Source of the DNA: Paenibacillus sp. FSL H8-0079
GTDB taxonomy: Bacteria; Bacillota; Bacilli; Paenibacillales; Paenibacillaceae
DNA length: 64,000 bases
Assembly (NCBI RefSeq): GCF_037991315.1
Contig: NZ_CP150300.1
Location: 6,324,001-6,388,000, forward strand
Reading direction: 5' to 3'
A program made the translations under genes and the position numbers. The notes under the pieces were generated by a model. That model searched no databases, was not told the DNA's origin, and worked only from the letters and a program-made list of their open reading frames with translations. Positions 16,917-26,150 of this stretch are shown one piece after another (the stretch's first letter is position 1; each line of letters starts with the position of its first letter).

Positions 16917-18230
16917 TTATTTCGTGAGTTCTGCCCGTGCTTTGACCCACTTGTCGTTCAGGTCCTTCATGATGTCGTCATACGATTCCTTGCGGTTACC
17001 GATACCTGCTTCGATAATGCGTTTCTTGAAGTCAGGCTGCCAGAGGCCGATTTCACCTTCGTTATCGATCTTATCAACCAGACCTTCCTGACCTTCTTTG
17101 GCAGGTGTAAGTGTCGAGAATTGAACGTCTTTATATTGATCCAAAATGGGTGGCAATTCAGCATTCTTGTCTGCATCCATACCGCCGCCTTGTTCAACCG
17201 CGTAGTTCGACTTCGCCAGGAACCAGTCAATCCAAGCTTTGGCAGCAGGTTTGTTCTCACTGTTCACGTTCATGCCGATGTTATAGTCTGCGGAGAGTGG
17301 AACCACAACCTCACTTGCATTGGTTGGGAAAGGTAAGAATCCGATGTCGTCCGGGGTATCCGTCATGCCTTGAATCTGTGTGATGGCCCAAGAGCCAAGT
17401 GCCATCGTGGCAATTTTGCCTTTGGCAAGATCAGCCTTGGAGCTTTCCCAGTCGGTTGTCGTTGGATCTTTCTCGATTAGACCGTTCTTGGCTGCATCAT
17501 AGAGCACTTTGTACAGTTCATAGTGCGGCTGACCAGGCACAAAGTTCTCATCTGTGTTCGGTTGGTCCACGTTCACGTAGTCCACGCTGCCCGCAACTGT
17601 TGGCAGATCCGATTCCCATTGGGTGAGAGCCCAGCCGGATGCATAGTTGGTGTAAAGCGGGACCGCATCTGTATTATCTTTGACCAATTGAAGTGCAGCC
17701 TGGAATTGCTCCGGTGTTTTTGGCAATTCGGTAACGCCTGCGTCTTTGAAGACCTGTTTGTTATAAATGATTCCTGAGAACGTAATTACGGTAGGGATAC
17801 CGTAGACCTGACCATCCACCATGCGTTCTTCAATAGCGGTGTATTTGTCTTTCAATTCATCGTACGTGCCAAGCGGCTCGAAAAAGTCCGGGATATCCGC
17901 GATCGGTACGCTCGTCGGGATCATCAGTACGTCACCGTAATCCTTGGTGCTCATACGGATTTTCACTTGTCCTTCATAGTCGGCCAGTGCCTGAAAGTTT
18001 ACTTTGACATCCGGGTATTCCTTGTTGAACTCTGCGGCGTAGTCTTTGAATACGGTATCAACAATATCTGTACGTTGTGTAAGGACGGTAATTTCACCCT
18101 TGATATCTGCCGAATCTGTACTGATCTCCTCCCCTGCCTGCGAAGATCCACCTCCGGATGAACATGCAGCAAGTAGTGAAGTGATGAGTAGCATCGTCAG
18201 CAACATCATCCAACCTTTGTTTTTTCTCAA
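16917..18230 (-). CDS. Oligosaccharide ABC transporter substrate-binding lipoprotein
   Basis: 437 residues, SBP_bac_1 family. The signal peptide ends LLAAC with Cys23 as lipid anchor, followed by a Gly/Ser-rich tether. The body has GEITVLTQRTDIVDTVFKDYAAEF at the start and typical SPIN pieces such as KGKIATMALGSWAITQIQG. The start is TTG, nine bases after GAGGGG. It is the first gene of the importer/GH130/GH113 operon, and its promoter holds a LacI-type operator. Manno-oligosaccharides are the inferred ligand. Confidence 0.88.
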   Translation of the reverse strand: MRKNKGWMMLLTMLLITSLLAACSSGGGSSQAGEEISTDSADIKGEITVLTQRTDIVDTVFKDYAAEFNKEYPDVKVNFQALADYEGQVKIRMSTKDYGDVLMIPTSVPIADIPDFFEPLGTYDELKDKYTAIEERMVDGQVYGIPTVITFSGIIYNKQVFKDAGVTELPKTPEQFQAALQLVKDNTDAVPLYTNYASGWALTQWESDLPTVAGSVDYVNVDQPNTDENFVPGQPHYELYKVLYDAAKNGLIEKDPTTTDWESSKADLAKGKIATMALGSWAITQIQGMTDTPDDIGFLPFPTNASEVVVPLSADYNIGMNVNSENKPAAKAWIDWFLAKSNYAVEQGGGMDADKNAELPPILDQYKDVQFSTLTPAKEGQEGLVDKIDNEGEIGLWQPDFKKRIIEAGIGNRKESYDDIMKDLNDKWVKARAELTK

Positions 18231-18258
18231 TTGTTTCGACCCCTCTCTTAAGTTAATT

Positions 18259-18274
18259 AAGTTATCGTTAAGGT
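18259..18274. promoter_or_regulatory. LacI-type operator O2
   Basis: AAGTTATCGTTAAGGT is an imperfect copy of O1, downstream of the -10 of the importer promoter. Confidence 0.6.
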
Positions 18275-18284
18275 TACAAAATGA

Positions 18285-18313
18285 ATTCTATTATGGTAAC
18301 GCTTACCTGTCAA
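18285..18313 (-). promoter_or_regulatory. Promoter of the mannan importer operon
   Basis: On the minus strand TTGACA (18313-18308), exactly 17 bases, TAGAAT (18290-18285). The spacer is almost entirely occupied by operator O3. Confidence 0.85.
18295..18307. promoter_or_regulatory. LacI-type operator O3
   Basis: GGTAACGCTTACC, a near-perfect 13-bp palindrome, sits between -35 and -10 of the importer promoter. Confidence 0.7.
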
Positions 18314-18357
18314 TTAAATTATTTATAACTTAACAAGAAAAATTGCGATGCATTTCG

Positions 18358-18386
18358 TTGACATCTGTTTTTCAGAGCACTAATAT
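18358..18386 (+). promoter_or_regulatory. Promoter of the epimerase/phosphorylase operon
   Basis: TTGACA (18358-18363), 17 bases, TAATAT (18381-18386), just upstream of operator O1. Confidence 0.85.
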
Positions 18387-18395
18387 TGAATAATA

Positions 18396-18411
18396 AAGTT
18401 ACCGTTAACTT
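18396..18411. promoter_or_regulatory. LacI-type operator O1
   Basis: AAGTTACCGTTAACTT, a 16-bp near-perfect palindrome with a central CG, at about +3 to +18 of the epimerase transcript. Confidence 0.75.
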
Positions 18412-18454
18412 AACGAAATGTGATTGATGTAACATTCTGAAGGAGTGCTCACTT

Positions 18455-19645
18455 ATGAATACAAAAACAACCGAACTTCAATCTGAGATTAAGGCACATT
18501 GGGAGAAGCAGATTTTACCCTTCTGGTCTAACCTTAAAGATACAACCCACGGTGGATTCTACGGCTGGGTCGGCAACGATCTTCAGGTGAATCCACAGGC
18601 CCCCAAAGGCGGGATTGCCACGGCACGGCAACTCTGGTCTTTTGCAGCTGCCTATCGGGTTACCGGAAACGAAAGATGGCGCGATCACGCGGAGCACGCC
18701 TATCGTTTTCTCGCTGACCATGTGATGGATACCGAATATGGCGGTATGTACTGGATGGTAGATTACACAGGGGAAGCGCTCGACACGAGCAAACATGTCT
18801 ATACGCAATCATTCGGTGTGTATTCACTCAGTGAGTACTATCGAGCTACCGGGGATGCTTCTGCATTGGAACTTGCGAAAACGCTTTTTGCTCTAATCGA
18901 GGACAAAGGTCTAGATGCCGAACTACCTGCGTACAAGGAACAATTTGATCGCACTTGGAAGGAACAGCCCAATGAAATGCTGAGCGAAAATGGGGTGATT
19001 GCGGATTACACAATGAATACGCATATCCATGTGTTAGAGGCCTACACCACGCTCTATCGCGTGTGGCCGGATCAACAAGTGAAGGCGGCGCTGGAACGCC
19101 TGCTTGGAATTCTATATGAACGGGTGTATGACCAAGACACCAAGTTTCTCGGGGTATTTTTCAACAAACAGTGGGAATCCATCATCGATCTGCGCTCGTT
19201 CGGACATGACATTGAAGCCAGCTGGCTGATTGACGAAGCACTGAAAGTGCTGGGGCTGGAACAACATCCAGAGTATGCGGCGATGGTTACGGATATCGCC
19301 TATAACATCTCCAATGTAGCCGTGAATGCCGATGGTTCATTGTTAAATGAACAAGAAGGTGAACATATCGATGAGAAGCGAATTTGGTGGGTTCAGGCCG
19401 AGGCGATGGTCGGTTTCTATAACGCGTATCAGCGTACAGGTGATCCACTGTTTCTGGAGAGAGTGGAACGCTTGTGGACCTACACCAAAGAGAACATTAT
19501 TGATCAGCGCGCTGGTGGGGAATGGTACTGGTCGGTTGACGGCAACGGAACACCGGATCAGAGCGAAATTGCCGGACCGTGGAAATGCCCGTATCACAAT
19601 AGCAGATTCTGTATTGAACTAATTGAGAGGATGGGATCAGAATGA
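18455..19645 (+). CDS. Cellobiose/mannobiose 2-epimerase (AGE superfamily)
   Basis: 396 residues with an (alpha/alpha)6 barrel pattern of the N-acylglucosamine 2-epimerase superfamily. Features of cellobiose 2-epimerases are present: [48 protein letters not shown] and a final [11 protein letters not shown], which supply the catalytic histidines (His near 246, 377). It would convert beta-1,4-mannobiose to mannosyl-glucose. The ATG follows GGAGTG at good spacing and the stop overlaps the next gene's start. This is the first gene of the plus-strand arm of the mannan locus. Confidence 0.88.
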   Translation: MNTKTTELQSEIKAHWEKQILPFWSNLKDTTHGGFYGWVGNDLQVNPQAPKGGIATARQLWSFAAAYRVTGNERWRDHAEHAYRFLADHVMDTEYGGMYWMVDYTGEALDTSKHVYTQSFGVYSLSEYYRATGDASALELAKTLFALIEDKGLDAELPAYKEQFDRTWKEQPNEMLSENGVIADYTMNTHIHVLEAYTTLYRVWPDQQVKAALERLLGILYERVYDQDTKFLGVFFNKQWESIIDLRSFGHDIEASWLIDEALKVLGLEQHPEYAAMVTDIAYNISNVAVNADGSLLNEQEGEHIDEKRIWWVQAEAMVGFYNAYQRTGDPLFLERVERLWTYTKENIIDQRAGGEWYWSVDGNGTPDQSEIAGPWKCPYHNSRFCIELIERMGSE

Positions 19646-20826
19646 TACACCCGAAATACAAGGAGTTACTGGAGAAACAGGAGCAGCTGCTTACTCGGCC
19701 TAATGAGATCAATTCTTCCTTCTACAACGGCGTATATGATCGGTACCAATATCCGGTTATCACTCGCCATCATGTACCGCTGCATTGGAGATTCGATCTG
19801 GATGAGACGACCAACCCGCATTTCATGGAACGCCTGGGCATTAACGCAACGCTGAATCCGGGAGCCATCTATTTCAATGGAAAATACGTCATGGTCATCC
19901 GTACCGAAGGATTGGATCGCAAATCAATCTTTGCGCTCGCCGAGAGCGACAATGGCATCGATGGATTCCGTTTCACAGGTAAACCATTGGTCTGGGATGA
20001 TATCGATGCGGATGAAACCAATCAGTATGATATGCGCCTTGTTCAACATGAAGACGGCTGGATCTATGGCATCTATTGCTCGGAACGCAAAGACCCGGAG
20101 GCTCCTGCATTTGACACGTCCAGTGCAGTTGCACAGGCAGGACTGGTTCGTACACGGGATCTTACAAGCTGGGAACGGTTGCCCAACATCACAACGAATT
20201 CCCCTCAACAGCGCAATGTCGTATTGCACCCGGAATTCGTGGATGGAAAGTATGCCTTCTACACCCGTCCACAGGACGGTTTCATCTCGACAGGCAGTGG
20301 CGGCGGAATCGCCTTTGGTCTGTGTGAGGATATCTTGAACCCTGTCATTCATGAAGAGACAATTATCGACGAACGGCAATATCATACGGTATATGAGGTC
20401 AAAAACGGTCAGGGCCCTGCTCCACTCAAGACGGATCGTGGCTGGATTCACATTGCTCACGGAGTTCGGAACACTGCAGCAGGCCTGCGTTATGTGTTAT
20501 ACACCTTTGCCACCGATCTGAATGATCCGGCGCGTATTATCGCTAAGCCGGGCGGCCACTTCATTGCCCCTTATGACGACGAGCGTGTAGGCGATGTATC
20601 CAATGTTATTTTCTGCAACGGTGCTGTGGTCAATGAGCAGGAAGAAGTCTTTATCTATTACGCATCCAGTGATACCCGCTGTCATGTGGCAACAACCACA
20701 TTGGAAAAACTGGTCGATTATACGTTCAATACACCAGCTGATCCGTATCGTTCCCTGGACTGTGCCAGCCAGCGGGGTCAGCTGATTGAACAGAATGAGA
20801 AGCTTTTACAGAAACAATTAACATAA
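19642..20826 (+). CDS. GH130_1 4-O-beta-D-mannosyl-D-glucose phosphorylase
   Basis: 394 residues, beta-propeller GH130. The probable proton donor is Asp130 in ETNQYDMRL, close to Asp131 of the Bacteroides enzyme. [27 protein letters not shown] and [21 protein letters not shown] are signatures of the mannosyl-glucose phosphorylase subfamily. It splits mannosyl-glucose with phosphate into mannose 1-phosphate and glucose. ATG overlaps the TGA of the epimerase gene, and the two steps are consecutive in the known mannan pathway. This subfamily call is firmer than that of the other GH130. Confidence 0.9.
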   Translation: MIHPKYKELLEKQEQLLTRPNEINSSFYNGVYDRYQYPVITRHHVPLHWRFDLDETTNPHFMERLGINATLNPGAIYFNGKYVMVIRTEGLDRKSIFALAESDNGIDGFRFTGKPLVWDDIDADETNQYDMRLVQHEDGWIYGIYCSERKDPEAPAFDTSSAVAQAGLVRTRDLTSWERLPNITTNSPQQRNVVLHPEFVDGKYAFYTRPQDGFISTGSGGGIAFGLCEDILNPVIHEETIIDERQYHTVYEVKNGQGPAPLKTDRGWIHIAHGVRNTAAGLRYVLYTFATDLNDPARIIAKPGGHFIAPYDDERVGDVSNVIFCNGAVVNEQEEVFIYYASSDTRCHVATTTLEKLVDYTFNTPADPYRSLDCASQRGQLIEQNEKLLQKQLT

Positions 20827-21011
20827 CATCGGTAGAGCGTCCTCTCAGGGAAACCTGCAATGTGCTGAAAATTAGCGAAACAACAGCCAGAATGGCTTTA
20901 TTCCAAGTGGGTAACGATGTATACTGATATGGATTGTTATTATGTTGGAAGAAAGTGTTCATCATAGTGACAGCACATTGTGCCTATACCGGCTTGAAGG
21001 AGGCGACCATA

Positions 21012-22043
21012 CTGAAGAACAATATCACCATGCGGGATATCGCCGACAGGCTCGGGGTCAGCAGTGTGACCGTCTCGAAAGCATTGAATGATAAAGATGG
21101 CGTGAGTGGCGAATTAAAGGAAAAAATTAAAGTGCTTGCTGTTGAAATGGGCTATCGGTATAATGCCGCTGCCCGTTCGATGAAGGAAGGCTTAACCCAT
21201 AATATTGGCGTAATTATCCCGGAGCGCTTTACCGGGCCTACGCAGTCGTTCTATGTACGCGTGTTCCAGCGCATCACCAAACATCTGGAGGAACAGGGCT
21301 ACTACGGCATTCTGCACATTCTGAATGTGGAGGATGAGGAAGAATTAACGCTGCCCAAGCTGTACAGCGACAACAAGGTCGATGGTTTCATTGTGCTCGG
21401 ACAGATCAGCAAAGAGTATATTGAACTGGTACGATCAATGGAAGTTCCCAAAATGTTTCTCGACTTCTACGATGAACATTCGGATATCGATTCCGTCGTT
21501 ACCGATAACTTCTACGCTGCCTATGAGCTGACGAACTATCTGGTTCAGCAGGGCCACCGTAACATTGCTTATGTAGGAAACCTGTATTCCACGAGCAGCA
21601 TCCAGGACCGATTCCTCGGGTACTACAAATCCTTACTGGAACATCGGTTGCCGATGAATCCGGATCTGGTTCTGAATGATCGGGATGAACGGGGTACGTT
21701 TATTGAGATTGATCTGCCGGAACAGCTGCCAACGGCTTTTGTATGCAACTGTGATCAGGTCGCTCATCTATTGGTTCAGAAACTGACCTCCATGGATATT
21801 CAGGTGCCTGGCCAATGCTCTGTTGTTGGTTTCGATAATGATATCTATGCCATGCTCTCCGATCCCAAGCTGACAACCGTCGAAGTGGATGTGGAACAGA
21901 TGGCGCGCACGGCAGTTCAGTCCATGCTCAAAAAGATCGACAACCCGAACCGCAGCTTCGGCCGTGTACATGTGAAAGGTAATATTATCTATCGTGAATC
22001 AGTGAGTGCTGCGTCTGAACAACAACCTGAACTGACCACATAA
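21012..22043 (+). CDS. LacI family transcriptional regulator of the mannan locus
   Basis: 343 residues from the chosen start. The N-terminal helix-turn-helix is ITMRDIADRLGVSSVTVSKALNDKDGVS, followed by the hinge and a periplasmic-binding-protein-like sensor. The start is unusual: AAGGAGG is eight bases before a CTG codon (21012) in LKNNITMRDIA, matching the N-terminus expected of the family. The only nearby ATG (position 8 of the product) lacks a good site and would cut close to helix 1; upstream GTG and TTG codons are poorly placed. It lies 185 bp after the phosphorylase gene. The related operators at 18259-18411 are its presumed targets. Confidence 0.85.
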   Translation: MKNNITMRDIADRLGVSSVTVSKALNDKDGVSGELKEKIKVLAVEMGYRYNAAARSMKEGLTHNIGVIIPERFTGPTQSFYVRVFQRITKHLEEQGYYGILHILNVEDEEELTLPKLYSDNKVDGFIVLGQISKEYIELVRSMEVPKMFLDFYDEHSDIDSVVTDNFYAAYELTNYLVQQGHRNIAYVGNLYSTSSIQDRFLGYYKSLLEHRLPMNPDLVLNDRDERGTFIEIDLPEQLPTAFVCNCDQVAHLLVQKLTSMDIQVPGQCSVVGFDNDIYAMLSDPKLTTVEVDVEQMARTAVQSMLKKIDNPNRSFGRVHVKGNIIYRESVSAASEQQPELTT

Positions 22044-22132
22044 GTAGGTGCTGAACCATCAGCCCGGTAACGAATTCAGCGCATACTTAATTAGCAAGAT
22101 ATAGACCGAATGGAGTAAAATGCTGAGAAAAG

Positions 22133-22169
22133 AAATACCCCGTGAACACTTCATGTTCATGGGGTATTT
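22133..22169. terminator. Bidirectional terminator after lacI
   Basis: AAATACCCC and GGGGTATTT with inner pair TGAACA/TGTTCA form a strong hairpin between the converging lacI and lysR genes. Confidence 0.8.
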
Positions 22170-22222
22170 GGCGTTCGCTCTGCCAGCTAAGAATTACGTT
22201 AAGAAGGTACGTGTCTCTATCT

Positions 22223-23116
22223 CTATAAGGATTTCCATCGATTGAACTGATTCACCTGAATCAAAAACTCACGCATAAAAGCTTCACTGGCAACGGTCTG
22301 CTTCTTGCGGGAATGCAGCCAGAACAACTTCACTTCCGGATCTTCCTTCACAGGAATGGGGATAATCTGACCTGTCGTTACATAAGGATCTGTCTTCAGG
22401 GACACATCCAGATAGAAACAGGTAGCGATCCCTTCAGCAATGACAAGCTTGGCTGCTTCCGTCCGGTTGGACAGGAACAACTCCTTGGGCGTTCCGTATT
22501 TCTTCAATTCTTTTCGCATATGGTCAGACGAGGAAACGACAGGATATTGGACAATATCGTGAAAAGAAACCTTCTTCTTGGATGCGAGCGGAGAACTCGC
22601 TCCGACACAAGCCAGAATTTTGCATACCATGAATGGATGAGCATGCAAATGCTTGAATTCATATTCCCCAGGGATACCCACCAATCCAATATCCAGTTTG
22701 CCCTGGATGACCCCCTCTTCGATCTCCCCCGAATGGCCTTCATGTATGACTAAATCTACATTGGGATACTTGGCTTTGAAGGCAGATAATGTGCGCGGAA
22801 GAAAGCTGGTACAGATCCCTGAAATAGCCCCAATGGTCAGCGTTCCCTCTACTAACGAGCCATGGTTACGTGCCGTATTCTTCAATATATCCACCTGATT
22901 CATGATCTCCTGAGCTTGCTCAATGATACTGCGACCAATCTCGGTTGTCTCTGTCCCCGACCTGGTCCGGTGGAAAATGACCGCCTCCAGTTCCTTCTCC
23001 AGAGAAGAGATCGCGTAACTGATGTTGGGCTGTGAGACATGTAGTTTATCGGCAGCTACCGTGATGGAACCACAATTAGCGACCTCTATGATGTACTTTA
23101 ATTGTTCCAGACGCAC
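22223..23116 (-). CDS. LysR family regulator (CysB/CysL-like)
   Basis: 297 residues. An N-terminal winged helix-turn-helix (LEQLKYIIEVANCGSITVAADKLHVSQPNISYAISSLEKEL) is followed by a two-lobed effector domain (LTIGAISGICTSFLPRTL). GTG 23116 is seven bases after GGAGGG; ATG 23122 and the longer frame are less well placed. It is divergent from ssuB, the typical layout for LysR activators that sense a sulfur metabolite and switch on the adjacent operon. Confidence 0.88.
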   Translation of the reverse strand: MRLEQLKYIIEVANCGSITVAADKLHVSQPNISYAISSLEKELEAVIFHRTRSGTETTEIGRSIIEQAQEIMNQVDILKNTARNHGSLVEGTLTIGAISGICTSFLPRTLSAFKAKYPNVDLVIHEGHSGEIEEGVIQGKLDIGLVGIPGEYEFKHLHAHPFMVCKILACVGASSPLASKKKVSFHDIVQYPVVSSSDHMRKELKKYGTPKELFLSNRTEAAKLVIAEGIATCFYLDVSLKTDPYVTTGQIIPIPVKEDPEVKLFWLHSRKKQTVASEAFMREFLIQVNQFNRWKSL

Positions 23117-23135
23117 GGTCATCCCTCCAAGTGTG

Positions 23136-23150
23136 ATAAATGTCACTTAT
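23136..23150. promoter_or_regulatory. Candidate LysR-binding site
   Basis: ATAA-N7-TTAT meets the T-N11-A pattern of LysR sites and lies in the lysR/ssuB intergenic region, just upstream of the regulator's own ribosome binding site. Confidence 0.35.
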
Positions 23151-23253
23151 GCAAGTATAGATATTTCGTATTTTACATCATACTGCTTTATATGTGTTAA
23201 TAAGATTAACATTTTAACCAACTAAACTTATCGGAGAAATGAAGGTGATTCTC

Positions 23254-24033
23254 GTGTCATCAACGGGAGCTCTGGACATCCAGGATGTTAGCAAATCATA
23301 TATCCATGAAGGACAACCCAAGCTTGTCCTGTCTCATATTAACGTTCATGTCGCACCCGGTGAATTCATCACAGTTATTGGGCCAAGCGGCTGTGGCAAA
23401 AGTACACTACTTAAAATCGTTGCCGGACTTGAGTCCCGTGACGCCGGAACACTGCTGCTCAGCAACAAGCCCATCACCGGGCCAAGTCAGAATAAAGGTG
23501 TGATCTTTCAGGAGCACCGTCTGTTCCCCTGGCAAACGGTTGAACAGAACATTGCAGCAGATCTTTCACTCAAAAAGTCAGATGCTCGCCAAAAGGTGGA
23601 TGCCATGATTGAACTGGTTCGCCTTCAAGGATTCGAAAAAGCATATCCCAAACAGATCTCGGGCGGGATGGCCCAACGCGTAGCCATCGCCCGCACCCTG
23701 CTTCGTAACCCGCAGGTGCTACTACTGGACGAGCCCTTCGGTGCGCTGGATGCTTTTACCCGAACGCATATGCAGGAAGCTCTGCTCGATATCTGGCAGA
23801 TCAATCAGACAACGATGCTGCTCGTCACGCATGATATCGATGAAGCCGTATTCCTGTCCAACCGCATTGTGGTCATGGACGCACAGCCCGGAAGAATCAA
23901 ACATATTTTACCCGTCGATCTGCCCCATCCGAGAAATCGGCTCAGCTCAGCATTCCAGGAACTTCGTACTCTTGTACTGCGAGCGCTGGAACATGATCCG
24001 GGCAACAGTAAGGGGGCCAGCTGGGAAATATGA
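23254..24033 (+). CDS. ssuB: Aliphatic sulfonate-type ABC importer ATPase
   Basis: 259 residues, nitrate/sulfonate/taurine class ATPase. Walker [11 protein letters not shown]-loop [19 protein letters not shown], signature [15 protein letters not shown], Walker [16 protein letters not shown] and VTHDIDEAV are intact. GTG 23254 follows AAGGTGA at a suitable distance; ATG 23239 would overlap the apparent site. The stop overlaps the ssuC start (ATGA), so the two are coupled. The ssu name reflects family; the true ligand may be another organosulfur compound. Confidence 0.88.
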   Translation: MSSTGALDIQDVSKSYIHEGQPKLVLSHINVHVAPGEFITVIGPSGCGKSTLLKIVAGLESRDAGTLLLSNKPITGPSQNKGVIFQEHRLFPWQTVEQNIAADLSLKKSDARQKVDAMIELVRLQGFEKAYPKQISGGMAQRVAIARTLLRNPQVLLLDEPFGALDAFTRTHMQEALLDIWQINQTTMLLVTHDIDEAVFLSNRIVVMDAQPGRIKHILPVDLPHPRNRLSSAFQELRTLVLRALEHDPGNSKGASWEI

Positions 24034-24812
24034 AGACATCCAAGAAACCGCGCAGGCAGACACTCTTGTTACGCGGCATCGCTCTTCCCGTTCTTATTCT
24101 TGCCATCTGGCAACTTTCTTCCCAGTTGGGCTGGGTTTCGGAGCAGCTCTTTCCCTCACCCTGGTCCATCTTCAAAGACTTTGTTGACCTGTTGGGTTCA
24201 GGAGAGCTGTTGCATCACTTGAGGGTTAGTGTCGTCCGCGCTGCACTGGGCTTCCTGATCGGAGGCTCGCTCGGCTTGGTGCTGGGGTTATTCGTCGGAT
24301 TGTTCGGCCGCGCCGAAGAATATCTCGACCCTACCATCCAGATGCTGCGTACCGTTCCGTTGCTCGCCATCACACCGCTCTTCATTCTGTGGTTCGGCTT
24401 CGGAGAACTCTCGAAGGTATTGCTGATTGCCATGGGCGCCTTCTTCCCGCTCTACGTGAACACCTTCCTTGGGGTTCGCAATGTGGATTCCAAGTTATTC
24501 GATGTCGCCAAAGTGCTGGAATTCAACCGATATAGCCAGATTACGAAGCTGGTTCTGCCTTCTGCACTTCCTCAGGTTCTGCTCGGGCTTCGTCTTTCCC
24601 TTAGTACTGCATGGTTATGTCTCGTCGTAGCCGAACTGATGGGTGCTGACGAAGGTGTCGGTTACCTGATTCAAGATGCCCGGTCCTTCATGAGAACAGG
24701 TGTCGTCTTTGTCGGCATATTCATATTCGCAGCCGTTGGCAAGTTGACCGACTCTCTGGTTCGACTGCTGGAGCGCAGACTTCTTGGCTGGAGAGACAGC
24801 TACAAGGGCTGA
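24030..24812 (+). CDS. ssuC: Aliphatic sulfonate-type ABC importer permease
   Basis: 260 residues with about six membrane spans, of the BPD_transp_1 family near SsuC/TauC. The conserved cytoplasmic loop is [34 protein letters not shown]. It overlaps ssuB by four bases. A 100-bp gap precedes the aminotransferase gene, with no terminator visible. Confidence 0.9.
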   Translation: MKTSKKPRRQTLLLRGIALPVLILAIWQLSSQLGWVSEQLFPSPWSIFKDFVDLLGSGELLHHLRVSVVRAALGFLIGGSLGLVLGLFVGLFGRAEEYLDPTIQMLRTVPLLAITPLFILWFGFGELSKVLLIAMGAFFPLYVNTFLGVRNVDSKLFDVAKVLEFNRYSQITKLVLPSALPQVLLGLRLSLSTAWLCLVVAELMGADEGVGYLIQDARSFMRTGVVFVGIFIFAAVGKLTDSLVRLLERRLLGWRDSYKG

Positions 24813-24915
24813 TGAAGCCAGAGAATTATATACCTATTGCATACTGATGCAACTTTAAATTGAACATGTAGCCCAACACTATATTCTATCCTCTCAACAA
24901 AGGTGGTTAACCCGT

Positions 24916-26130
24916 ATGACCTCAAACTTACAGCCATTCATCTATCCAAAACGCGTACCCGCAGCTCCCCCCGTTGGAGCTGCACAAGCTTCGACTCGGT
25001 CAGACGTGATCCCGCTCTCTTACGGGACGCCCTCATCCGACGCCTTTCCATACGCTGAACTACAGGCTGCATCAGCAGCGGCTATTTTTCAGGAAGGCCG
25101 TGATGCACTGCAATACGCCGGAGCACTTGGACCCGGCCGTGTCCAGCAATGGATTGCCGAACGTGCTGCCCTACGTTCCATCCATGCCGAGCAGGGACAA
25201 GTTCTTGTCACCTATGGTTCTCAACAGGCTATCGACTTCGCATCCAGAGCCTTGCTCGAACCCGGAGATCATGTCTGGGTAGAGGCACCAACATACTTCG
25301 GTGCAGTCAGTACCTTCAAGACAGCCGAGGCAGTAATCACTTCCTTCCCACTGGATGCAGACGGGATTCAGGTAGATCGGGTGGAGATAGCTCTGAGAGA
25401 AGCCGTTCAACAGGGGAACCCTTTACCAAAGCTGCTATACTGCATGCCCAATTTCCACAATCCGGGAGGGGTAAGCCTGTCCGTTGAGCGTCGGGAACGC
25501 TTGGCCCGGCTGGCATACGAATATAACTTCTTCATTCTTGAGGATGATGCATACGCCGAGCTGGTCTATGAAGGACAGCACCTGCCAGCAATCTACAGCT
25601 TCGGGCCGGAACGTGTTATCTATCTGAGTTCTTTTTCCAAAATTATTGCGCCAGGTATTCGATTAGGCTGGGCTATCGGCTCGGCTACCGTTATACGCCA
25701 TATGAATTCATTCTTCCAGGGAAGCAAGGCCAGCGTCTTTTCCCAGGAGATCGTCGCTCAGTTGTTCGATCACCTGTCCTTCGACGAACATTTGCAGCAT
25801 CTGATCGAGCGGTACCGTTCCAGTCGTGATGTTATGGTCGATACACTCCGCGAGCAATTCGGGGATGAAGTACAATTCCAGATTCCATCTGGGGGATTCT
25901 TCATTTGGCTTACTTTCCCGGAAGAGGTTCGGACATCCGAATTCGTAAAGGATGCAACAGACCAGGGCGTCAGCTTCCTGCCGGGCAGTCAGTTCTTTGT
26001 CACACCTGAGGGAGGGCATCACGCCAGACTCTCCTTCAGTTACTGCAATGCAGAGGACATCCAGCGGGGCGTTCTCCGGTTTGCAGAAGCTTATCGGCAT
26101 TACAAGACGAGAGTACAACAACATAATTAA
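24916..26130 (+). CDS. PLP-dependent aminotransferase, fold type I (2-aminoadipate aminotransferase-like)
   Basis: 404 residues, class I/II aminotransferase domain of the MocR-related group but with no DNA-binding N-terminus. The PLP lysine is in SSFSKIIAPGIRLGW; other cofactor contacts are YGSQQAID, NFHNPGGV and EDDAYAEL. Substrate unknown. It sits inside an organosulfur uptake and desulfurisation operon, so it may process an amino-acid-like sulfur compound or its product. The start ATG follows AAAGGTGG at a suitable distance. Confidence 0.88.
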   Translation: MTSNLQPFIYPKRVPAAPPVGAAQASTRSDVIPLSYGTPSSDAFPYAELQAASAAAIFQEGRDALQYAGALGPGRVQQWIAERAALRSIHAEQGQVLVTYGSQQAIDFASRALLEPGDHVWVEAPTYFGAVSTFKTAEAVITSFPLDADGIQVDRVEIALREAVQQGNPLPKLLYCMPNFHNPGGVSLSVERRERLARLAYEYNFFILEDDAYAELVYEGQHLPAIYSFGPERVIYLSSFSKIIAPGIRLGWAIGSATVIRHMNSFFQGSKASVFSQEIVAQLFDHLSFDEHLQHLIERYRSSRDVMVDTLREQFGDEVQFQIPSGGFFIWLTFPEEVRTSEFVKDATDQGVSFLPGSQFFVTPEGGHHARLSFSYCNAEDIQRGVLRFAEAYRHYKTRVQQHN

Positions 26131-26150
26131 CGAAAATGGAAGTGAAGCTG

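Noticed and set aside
22060-22090. A further copy of the family A motif (GTAACGAATTCAGCGC)
   Set aside because: Only the first few bases match and there is no inverted partner at the required spacing.
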